A stretch of 18,862 nt of DNA. Origin: Eimeria necatrix (lineage: Eukaryota; Apicomplexa; Conoidasida; Eucoccidiorida; Eimeriidae). Below, piece after piece: positions 7,797 through 15,349 of the stretch. A program made the translations under genes and the position numbers. Position 1 is the first letter of the stretch, and each line of letters starts with the position of its first letter. The stretch covers positions 1 to 18,862 of the forward strand of contig NW_013654566.1 in the NCBI RefSeq assembly GCF_000499385.1, given 5' to 3'. Under the pieces are notes generated by a model. It worked only from the letters and a program-made list of their open reading frames with translations. It did no database searches and was not told the DNA's origin.

Positions 7797-10306
7797 TTGG
7801 ACTATCGGAAGCACGTGCTATTGATTTCTGGAGTGGAGTTTATGAATAAAAGAATGAGAAGATGCTGCATAGGCACAGCTATGCCATTTTCTGTGTTGAA
7901 CTGTGTTTGTGGCTTGCACACCTCGCTCAGTGGGCCTGTCGGCACTGATTCTACTGCTGGCGATGGATCGACAGCTTGTACAAGCCACGTTTCTCTGCAG
8001 TTACGATTGAAACTGGAGAAAAATATATGGTTTGCTCTTCTTTTCTTCAGAATCACAATAAAGCATTAATACATAGTGTAGCGCCTTCATGAATGAATGA
8101 TTGCACGGCGGTTGCTCCGATAGAGCACTCAGCAAACGTGGCAAATCGACTTAAAAACACACTGTTCATCTCTGCATCATCCCCAACGCTATCAAGTAAA
8201 TTTTTAGCCAGATATTTTCATGTACTGATGCAAGTTGGCAATTTTCCTAAACTTCCCGTAACGTTTTTGCACTGATATGCTGCTCTCTGTTTAGATCCCT
8301 TAATACGTCGCCCTACGTCTCTCTGCGAGGCAACTCTGGCTTGAACATATTTTTAAGCTCCGCCCTTTTTCCAACGGCATTTTGAGCGCTGGGGCTTGTT
8401 GTGGAATGCGCTGCCGAGAGCTTCAGCCATTCCAGCGTTTAGGACGAAGTGTGATCATCGCCTTTTATGCAATAAAGGAATCCGCAGCGGGTAATTTTGG
8501 ATGCAGTATGCGGTCGCCTATGCGTTTCCTTACTTCCGAAGAAATAGCACTTCTTCAGACCTATAAGTATAATCTGTCCTCCGGCTTCTCGGTACATTGG
8601 AAGAGCGAAACAACCTTCCACTGTTATTTTCAAGATGTCGCTGAAATTGAGCTATTACAAGTACTCTTGGATAGCCTGCACTCTCCCGCTTCCTCCCGCA
8701 AGCTCTTCAATGTGTTTATTGTGTCTCACTTGCTTCGAGAATTAATTAGTTCTCAGTGGTTCCTATTATTGGTTCACTAGCAGTTCCGTGGTAATCTCAG
8801 CTGTAAGCTCTAAATGTCTTCTAAACTTTATTCGCAGCGTTAGCGAAGGTAACTGCCCTGAACATTATCCTGTATTTTCGTTAGATTTTGACTGATGTCA
8901 CCGCAGCCTCTCGGAGAACACTTTTATGTATATTATCTTTCGGATATATCATTAGCTGCCCGTGCCAGCAAAACATTAAGACGCCGCGATGTTACCTTTG
9001 AAGCATTTTTTCTTTTTCAAGCTCGCTACACAGTTGCAAGAGCAAACACTTTCCCTGTCCTACTAACCCTCAGAGCGAGTCGCCTTTTGCTGCTGAACGT
9101 TTAGCAACTCTCCGGAAATCCCCTAGGTCCCCGAAATAAAGTCGGAAGAAAATGCTGCATGAAGGCCGAGGGTCTGCGTGGGGTCCACTATGCCAGTGTG
9201 TAGCATTTTCACGCAAACTCATGCCAAGAGTAACAACAGATGTCAACAAATCATCGCCTCTGCATTCGGCTGCTATGCGAGACAGCTATAGATCTCGGCA
9301 TTCATTGCAACCTGCGCAGCTTGCAGGACCTTGGAGAGCTGTAACAGAAGCTGGCACCATAGTGACAGCAGCATGTTTCGGAGTCTCCGGGGAGGGAGCG
9401 AGTATGCATTTCACCGCAATGTATGGAACCACAGGCTCACCCCAAAGGCAACAGGTGCTTACAAGTTCCTCAACGGGCCGATTCTTCCTCTTTGTATGCC
9501 TCACCATCATGACTCTCCCGTGCGTAAAGGGCCCGGAATGCTAAACAGTTTAAGAGAACGCAAGAGAGCTGCATTACCAGAAGGTTTTGCATCGTTGGGT
9601 CATTTGAACAACGAATAGTTCTGCATGCAGCGCAGGGGGTACACTCAGAATAGTTAGCAGAGCAGCTCAACCTCTCTGGAGATATTTGAAGCACGACTAA
9701 CGCAATAGGCCGTCAACCCGTCCTGTACAGCTGTGTCTGGAAGTTCCTTTGGCAAAATTAGGGTCTGAACCAACCCAAGAAACGAATAACACAAAAATGA
9801 ACTCGTTGAAGAAGAATGGAGAACTAGTGTTGAACACTGCGTTTGCCTGGTTGGGTTACCCCTGTGCCCTGGAGTGTACATCTCACCTCTCATTGGAAAT
9901 ACCAAAGTAAAATGCATTCATTTTGTTGTTTTCATTGACTAGGGTTTCGAATCGCAGGCCGAGCAATAATTAAGCTCAAGAAATCCAGTGCAGGCAATGC
10001 CGCCAAGCAACCGCAGCTGGATTGTATCCCATTTCTTTAGGAGGAGTAGGCGCAGCTCTCCTTTCACTCACCCTTCATAATTTATTTTTATTCGTTTCTT
10101 TGAAACACTAGAAGTTTACCACATTAACGCCAGAGCATTTCTGGTTAGCTGAACGTAAACCCGAACGCTTAAGGCTGAACACTAAGCGCCAATACTTGAT
10201 TGGGCTGGTTGAATTTAGTTAACGACTTAACTTACTACGTTCTGTCGGGAGCACACAAAAATATTAATGCAGTAACACTTCTGCAATGCATATCCATCCT
10301 ATATTG
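7769..10306. other. No recognisable gene; medium competing open frames
   Basis: Open frames of 60-130 codons occur here on both strands, notably at 8382-8780 and 9152-9618 on the plus strand. None shows a domain, signal peptide, consistent splice signals or a clearly preferred strand. The plus-strand frame 7485-8069 is mostly the antisense of the RRLAE exon. An AATAAA motif lies near 8057, but no credible gene ends at it. Unrecognised exons remain possible, particularly at 9150-9620, where two plus-strand frames overlap. Confidence 0.5.
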
Positions 10307-10551
10307 TTTAGGGTTAGAGTTTGTGAATTCAACAATCGTGCGCCGTCATGTTACTTACCGCTCAAATTTCACGGCCAAAGCACCAACCCTCGCACGTAAG
10401 TCGTTTCGCTAAACAAGAAACCCTCAAATCTGCAGCCAAGACCCTTTAACCATAGACCCTACACTAGACTCTGGGACTCCAAATTCCCAAACCTGAACAC
10501 TAAACCTTCAAACTCACATGCTGAATTCACAAACATAAACCTTAAACAATA
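10307..10551. repeat. Degenerate interstitial telomere-like sequence
   Basis: TTTAGGGTTAGAG at 10307-10319 is the G-rich telomeric orientation. From about 10385 the strand shows the opposite orientation, with AACCCT, AAACCCT (10418-10424), ACCCTTTAACC, AGACCCTACAC, CCCAAACCT, TAAACCTTC and ATAAACCTTAAAC spaced at roughly multiples of seven. Apicomplexan and plant-type telomeres are (TTTAGGG)n, and interspersed telomere-like AAACCCT is a known component of Eimeria repeat-rich segments. The array is much decayed and there are no long perfect tandem runs, so it is not an active chromosome end. Confidence 0.65.
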
Positions 10552-10752
10552 TAGGTTGTCTACGCAATGCAAAAAATTTGACAGACCGAAATCTGCGTGT
10601 GCTCATAATAAGTTAGGCAATTAACTAAAGTCAACAAGTCTAATTCAGCATTAATCACATACCGTGAACAATAAATTGCTTGTTAACAACTTTATAATGA
10701 GTATGTACGTTCAATATGCATGTAATTTCCAGAACGCACGTCTAATAATTGC

Positions 10753-11007
10753 ATGGCTGAGCCGTCGAGGGCCAATGCACGTTGTGAACGCCGGATGGAA
10801 GCGTCAGTGCCACATAAAAGCCTACCATATTCTGAAAAGCTCAAATCCCTAATTTTAGCAGCGAGGACTTCACGAGAGTCCGCAGAGCCCTTGATGCAGC
10901 AACTGCAGGCGGTGCCGCAACCACTCAACGCCAACAAACAACGAGCCATAATCTTTAGCTCGTTGCGGCATCATCGGGATTCATGGGGTCAAAGGGAAAC
11001 CGTGTAA
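10753..11007 (+). CDS. Small hypothetical protein or exon, unrecognised
   Basis: An 84-codon frame starts at ATGGCTGAG, with the favoured G at +4, and ends at a TGTAATC stop context. It coincides with a local rise in GC content between AT-rich flanks, which is typical of an exon. The product is hydrophilic and rich in Arg, Ala, Ser, Glu and Gln, with a likely amphipathic helix around residues 24-55 and no signal peptide or membrane segment. No domain is recognised. There is no strong splice donor inside it. The opposite strand is also open over most of the same interval (10949-10692), so the coding strand is not certain. It could be a relic exon of a larger gene. Confidence 0.35.
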   Translation: MAEPSRANARCERRMEASVPHKSLPYSEKLKSLILAARTSRESAEPLMQQLQAVPQPLNANKQRAIIFSSLRHHRDSWGQRETV

Positions 11008-11554
11008 TCAATGATTGAAAACTGTGAAAATCAGCTGGCACATAATTTAGCATAGAATTCGTGGTTTGGCTGAGACGCCTACAAGGAATGTGCAGTTTCA
11101 AGAGCTTTATTAAGACACCTTTACAAGTCAAAAGGAAATGAAGGTGACTTTTTATCAGCTAATCAGCACAGGACATGGAAACGCTGCGTGAAGCAGTAGC
11201 TGGGATTAAAATGTTGAATGTCCCAGGTGCAGCAGCAGGACTCATTAATTAACTGTTTGACAACTACTACTCCTTGGTAAATGGAACAATGAGCATACCA
11301 ATGTAGGAGAAAACTGGCAATCATAGTTCAGTTAATCAGTTTTTCAGGACTGAACAACTAACGAATGGAATAACTGATCAGCTAATAATATTATAGTAAT
11401 GTGCAATTCATTTCTCAATTTACCTGACGGCTTTGCAGTTCCGCGAACTTGTGAGAAGTAGGAAGGAATGAAACAGACAATGCAAAGCAGATGCAAAGGC
11501 GAAGAAGCATGTAACTAAAACGAAATCAATGTGGACAAAATACGTAATCTGTGC
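11008..11554. other. AT-rich non-coding stretch
   Basis: The sequence is AT-rich with frequent stops in all frames. TTAATTAA-type and AATCAGTTAATCAG-like short direct motifs are common, for example around 11159 and 11330-11380. No gene, RNA or strong repeat is seen. Confidence 0.6.
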
Positions 11555-11845
11555 CTCCTTTTGGTTCATTTCCCCTTCCTTTGCATGAAGTTTTGCCCCT
11601 GTTTTATTTTTTACTTGCTACGCCATCAGTTGTTTTGGTTTTATCTTTTCGATCCTTTTCCCTTTTATTTTACTTTTGCTTTTTCCTGATTCATTTTATC
11701 CCCTTCTAGTGTATTTTCGACTGAAGGGACTGCCGTTTGTCTCTTCCTCGCTTTATGTTTCCTTTTGATCCATTGTTTTCTCTTTTTGATGTACATTCGT
11801 GTCCGCTTGCTGCACCTTTTGTTGCGTTTTCCATATTGTTCCTCT
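11555..11845 (+). repeat. Pyrimidine-rich strand-asymmetric tract
   Basis: About 290 bases of plus strand are dominated by T and C, with many TTTT, CCTTTT and TTTCC runs and only scattered purines. The minus strand consequently reads as a Lys/Arg-rich open frame (11865-11665), which I regard as a by-product of purine richness. Possible roles are an unusual DNA structure or a long intronic polypyrimidine region; neither is demonstrated. Confidence 0.6.
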
Positions 11846-11950
11846 GCTGCTTCAATCATCTGCACATATGAGGCTTGACGTAGACGAAGAAAAAGACAGA
11901 TGAGAGACAGCGGAAAAAATCTGATTGCTGTCCCACAGGCGAAGTGGCAG

Positions 11951-12040
11951 TTTGGGGAGAGGGTCTGTGATCTATCGATTAGAGGGTTGTAGATCTAGGA
12001 TAGAAGATTTTGGATATTAGCATAAGATTTGAGGGTTTCA
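11951..12040 (+). repeat. Second telomere-like cluster, G-rich orientation
   Basis: Degenerate motifs GAGAGGGTCTG, TTAGAGGGTTG and TTTGAGGGTTTC lie within 90 bases and match one-off versions of TTTAGGG. They have the orientation opposite to the C-rich part of the 10.3-10.55 kb cluster. The array is short and decayed. Confidence 0.4.
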
Positions 12041-12515
12041 ATGTGCTTTTTTTAGTGTATTGTTTAGTGCCTTTTGTCATGGCTTGAAGTTCAATAGCAG
12101 CTTCTCGTCGGGTTTCATTTTTGCTCAGAAAGGCTGCTCTGTAAGCAAGCGACTGTTTATATGCTATTTTTGTGTTTCTTTGTAGCGTTTGCTTTGATTT
12201 TGTGGGGGTACTTGGCCTCCTGAGACGCAATCGTTTTATCTGCGGTCGCGTTTCCTTGTCTTCCTGCTACTGCTTTGTACTGCAAAACGGTGCTCATGAT
12301 GCTCCCTCTGCAGTCTACTGCCACTACAGTGTTCTCATACTAGGGCCGGCGTAAACAATGCGCGAGCTATTGCAAATATATGTACAAACACCTGAATCTA
12401 GTTATACTAAATATGGGAAAACTTAAGTACACCGAGAAGAAATAGAGACGCGGATACACGCAAGTGTTTTCCGAACCAAATACCTCACCCTCGCAGCAGC
12501 TGAAATGCTTTCGGC
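12041..12515. other. No recognisable gene
   Basis: Mixed composition. A minus-strand frame (12230-11979) is hydrophilic and Lys/Thr-rich, but has no motif and runs into the telomere-like cluster, so I do not call it. Nothing else stands out. Confidence 0.5.
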
Positions 12516-12701
12516 ATGAAAGCGGTGAAAAGCCACAAAATATATGGAAAGAGAAGCACAATTCAAGGAGAAAAGTTGAAAACTTGTGCTTTTATTCCTG
12601 CTGCTGCCGCTGCTGCTGCTGTTCCTGCTGCTGTTCGTGTTTCTAGAGATGAAAAAGCTCCTGCTGGCTTAACGAGCTTGCCATCTGCTACTCCTAATTG
12701 A
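12516..12701 (+). CDS. Possible low-complexity exon with alanine run
   Basis: A 61-codon frame contains seven consecutive Ala codons, mostly GCT, flanked by Pro and Val, encoded by the CTG/GCT repeat at 12596-12640. A hydrophilic Ser/Pro tail follows to a TGA stop. Alanine and glutamine homopolymers encoded by GCA/GCT/CAG triplets are a hallmark of Eimeria proteins, so a coding origin is plausible. There is no domain and no clear splice signal, and the repeat is open in other frames too. It may equally be non-coding repeat. Confidence 0.25.
   Translation: MKAVKSHKIYGKRSTIQGEKLKTCAFIPAAAAAAAVPAAVRVSRDEKAPAGLTSLPSATPN
12596..12640 (+). repeat. CTG/GCT trinucleotide repeat
   Basis: Imperfect run of CTG triplets with CCG and TTC interruptions. 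It is the first of the CTG/CAG blocks that continue to 15.05 kb. Confidence 0.9.
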
Positions 12702-13802
12702 CGGGATCTCTCAAAAATAAGATGGACTGCTTTCAATGTTCAAAACCCATTGCCCGCGGCTTCGGTGCTGCTGCTGCGTTTGCTTATGATGGGTTAGTCG
12801 GTGCTACCGCGTCTGTTGTAGGAATTCTCCCTCCTCTGAGTTGCTGCAGCAACAACTTAGTTGCTGGTGTGCGCCTGAAGAAGATGTAGGAAAAGATTTC
12901 CAAAGCATTCTTAAAGTCGCGACGAGTGTAGACAGCTAAGTAGCAAAGTACTTCTCTGTCCGTGGCCTTGTTTCTGCAAATTATCGGTGGATCTTCGAAG
13001 TGCAGCAGTCGCTTGAAACAGCAGGAGCGCAGGCATGGAAAAGCATGCTACGCACTTGGGAATTCGTGTGAACCCGGATATGCCTGTATACCTGAACAGA
13101 GAATTGCAACGTGGATGCGCGGTGGGTGGTTTCGCCTTCCCAAAGCATGGTATTGAACTGATTGAACATAAGATCGAAATAAGGGAAACAGAAGAGCAAG
13201 GATAAAGCCGGGAAGAAGCAGCTATAAGCGCAACAAACCGGCCTGGACATACACCCAGACCATTGAAACAGCGGCACATCGCGAAAACATACAAGAAGAT
13301 AGTTTGAAACGAACTCAGATGCTTTACAGTGCTCTAGTCATTTGAAAACAAGTAATGCAAAGAGGGTGCAAAAAAGACGAAGATAAACTAAAGTATGCAA
13401 AAGTCGCTGTTCCGGCGTGGTGTACGCGCATCGTACAGTTACACGCAATAAAAATTATCTGATTTCGACCGCTCCAAATATAGTATAACAACACCGGAAA
13501 GGTATTATTTGGTCACCTAGTATTCTGAGGACAACAAATTCAACAGGGAAAATGTTGGATTCTGGGGTCTGGCCCACGAGCTCTTGGGGCAGTGGATGGT
13601 TATTCTGTTGCACGCACACATTTGATGCTGACACAAGCAAAAAGAATAGCTCTTACCGGTTCTGCTTTCAAAACAAACGAATCAACTATGAAATAGACGC
13701 AAAAATGAATGAACCAACGAAAAGGAAGGTAGTGAACATAAATAAACAAACCCCCAAACAGCTTCCTGCTGGCGCTATCTACATTGCACCACAGAGACTT
13801 TC
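12702..13802. other. No recognisable gene; palindrome GTTGCTGCAGCAAC at 12840
   Basis: Frames of 60-127 codons occur on both strands without motifs or consistent strand preference. Two small candidates, 12698-12889 and 13552-13806 on the plus strand, are not supported by composition or splice sites. A perfect 14-base palindrome centred on CTGCAG lies at 12840-12853 and fits the CTG/CAG richness of the area. Confidence 0.45.
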
Positions 13803-14025
13803 CTGACTAGCTTATGCTACTAGCTAGCTATCGGCATGAGTAAGTGGCCGAGTATGCTCCTTGTCTTTGTAAAGGGCGACCTATCTACACCCTAGCTAAT
13901 CATTTGGTCAAGTGTCCACGTAGCTTTCGATCTAGCTGCTGAAATAGCTAACTAGCTCCTTAATAAGGCGCGAAGAAGCACTGCAGCTTTATACTAACAG
14001 TGCGTCTGCTTGACTAGCTCTAACT
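13803..14025. repeat. TAGCT-rich patch
   Basis: The pentamer TAGCT (or its complement AGCTA) recurs about ten times in roughly 220 bases, sometimes overlapping as CTAGCTAGCTA near 13820. Spacing is irregular. It may be a decayed tandem repeat or simple-sequence drift; no gene is seen. Confidence 0.55.
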
Positions 14026-14099
14026 GCCTCTTCAAGGCAGCCCGTAAATGAATAATTAACATACACCAGCAAATCAAGCTTTAAGTAGCAAAGCCAGAA

Positions 14100-14770
14100 G
14101 CCCTCGATATTCGCTGCTTCTGTCTCTGCTTCTGCTGTCTCATATGTGTGGCTGCTGCTGCTGAGTCTTCTGCTGGTGCTTTGGCTGCCGGTGCTGTAGC
14201 CTAGAGCACAGCTGCTGCAACTCTGTAAGAAGGCTTCTTGCACAGTAAACATGCTTTTGAAAGCAAATTAATCCTGCTTTATCTTTCGCTCTCCTCACAT
14301 GCTGCTACTGCATCGGCTGCCTTGTTTATTGCGGCTGTGTCTGCAGCACTGTAGCAGCAGCACCAGATTTGCCGGCGGTCAAAATACCGTGCTTCTGCTG
14401 CTGTTACTCGAAGCCTGTGGCCACATAACTCGATTTTGATGAAGTTTCGCTAGTTACTTCCCCTCCTGCTGCAGCGTCTGCCACTGCTGTCACAATGTCT
14501 GCCGATACTGCTCGCTGCCGTTTCTGCTGCTGCTGGTTTGCTGCTGAAGGTGTGCGTGGTCCCTCCTCAATCATCTCGTCTCATCACATTGATACTTCCA
14601 AAAGAAGATGCAGCGGAGCTTCAGCAGGAATTGCCGCTACTTGCCGCGGCATGCAGAGGAAAGCGGTCGCAGCTTTTGAAGCTTCAATGACTCATCGTCA
14701 TCTTGTGCTACTGCCACGTGCTGCTGCTGCTACTTGCTGCTGTTGCCACGTGCTGCTGCTATTTTCTGCC
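14100..14770 (+). repeat. CTG-rich trinucleotide domain (CTG on plus strand)
   Basis: Short CTG/GCT runs recur in clusters: about 14120-14226, 14300-14370, 14392-14410, 14463-14549 and 14707-14768. The last contains the duplicate GCCACGTGCTGCTGCT. Interruptions are frequent, so these are old, imperfect arrays. GCA/CAG-type triplets in Eimeria are mostly found within coding sequence. Here several frames are open on both strands, so coding status is unresolved. Confidence 0.85.
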
Positions 14771-14971
14771 AAGTGCGGACAGCATCACCATCGCCCAACT
14801 CACAGCCACTGCCGGCCCACCGTAGCTTACAGCTCCAGGCATTTGGGGCGGACGTCTGCTGCTTCGTCTGTGGCTGCTTTTGGCTTTGCAGCAACAGACA
14901 AAGGGGAAGCGCCGACGCTGCTCCTGGTTTGCGGCTGTTGCAAGGCTGGAGTCGTCAGTAGCAGACGCTAA
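14495..14971 (+). CDS. Possible low-complexity coding frame, Ala/Cys/Ser/His-rich
   Basis: A 158-codon frame runs through the CTG-rich domain and stops at TAA (14969-14971). The same frame then continues open for about 35 codons as an Ala/Val/Thr-rich tail across the CAG-rich 14990-15050 stretch, so the TAA could be a late disruption or lie in an intron. Cys and Ala clusters simply mirror TGC and GCT repeats. There is no signal peptide, domain or strong splice site. The minus strand is also open at 15088-14759. I treat it as an uncertain, possibly decayed exon. Confidence 0.2.
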   Translation: MSADTARCRFCCCWFAAEGVRGPSSIISSHHIDTSKRRCSGASAGIAATCRGMQRKAVAAFEASMTHRHLVLLPRAAAATCCCCHVLLLFSAKCGQHHHRPTHSHCRPTVAYSSRHLGRTSAASSVAAFGFAATDKGEAPTLLLVCGCCKAGVVSSRR

Positions 14972-14988
14972 TCCGTGTGCGCTGACAC

Positions 14989-15049
14989 ACCAGCAGTAAC
15001 AGCACCAGCACATGCGTCCGCAGCGGTAGCTGTTGCTGCAGTAACAGCA
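14989..15049 (+). repeat. CAG/GCA-rich block (opposite strand bias)
   Basis: Here CAG/GCA triplets lie on the plus strand, opposite to the CTG bias just upstream, with GCAGTAACAGCA at 14993-15004 repeated at 15038-15049. The adjoining GTTGCTGCAGTAAC (15032-15045) is almost palindromic. The switch of strand bias puts complementary CTG- and CAG-rich blocks within a few hundred bases. Confidence 0.75.
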
Positions 15050-15149
15050 GTCGCGTCCCGCCTCTGTTTCCAAAGCTAAACGTTGCATTTAGTTCTGAAA
15101 ATACATTCTATGTCAAGCCTATTTATCCAGTCGAATCTGTGAAAATAAT

Positions 15150-15349
15150 TATCTGGAACAAGCAGAAGTTGACCAGAAAAATTCAAACAAAAAGCAATAA
15201 GCAATCCAGACAAAAAGCAGCGGACTAGAAACACGCAAGGACATCGATGCCATGAAATATCAATGTCCTTGCGTGTTTCTAGTCCGCTGTTTTTTGTCTG
15301 GATTGCTTATTGCTTTTTGTTTGAATTTTTCTGGTCAACTGCTTAGATA
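15150..15349. repeat. Long near-perfect inverted repeat (hairpin or foldback element)
   Basis: The left arm 15169-15244 and right arm 15263-15338 are 76 bases each and reverse-complementary except for one position. At that position G in the left arm (15218) faces T in the right, which would still pair as G-U in RNA. The loop is 18 bases (15245-15262). Beyond a three-base AAG bulge in the left arm, AAGCAG (15160-15165) pairs with CTGCTT (15339-15344). After a further five-base bulge, TATCT (15150-15154) pairs with AGATA (15345-15349). No target-site duplication or coding sequence is seen. It could be a MITE-like foldback element, an inverted duplication, a transcribed dsRNA hairpin, or an assembly or cloning foldback artefact. 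Confidence 0.96.

Noticed and set aside
7802..8056. Minus-strand frame upstream of the RRLAE exon as an additional 5' exon
   Set aside because: The frame looks somewhat protein-like, but no convincing donor joins it to 7768, and the exon has adequate starts of its own.
7485..8069. Longest plus-strand open frame (194 codons), followed closely by AATAAA
   Set aside because: More than half lies antisense to the RRLAE exon, which has far better protein features. The plus-strand product has no motif, signal or membrane segment, and its opening is partly forced by the minus-strand coding composition.
9938..9960. GGGTTTCGAATCGCAGG resembling a tRNA T-arm
   Set aside because: The stem bases do not pair properly around the TTCGAAT loop, and no matching D-arm, anticodon arm or acceptor stem is found upstream.
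11665..11865. Lys/Arg-rich minus-strand frame
   Set aside because: It is a direct consequence of the purine richness of the minus strand across the polypyrimidine tract; no domain or splice signal.
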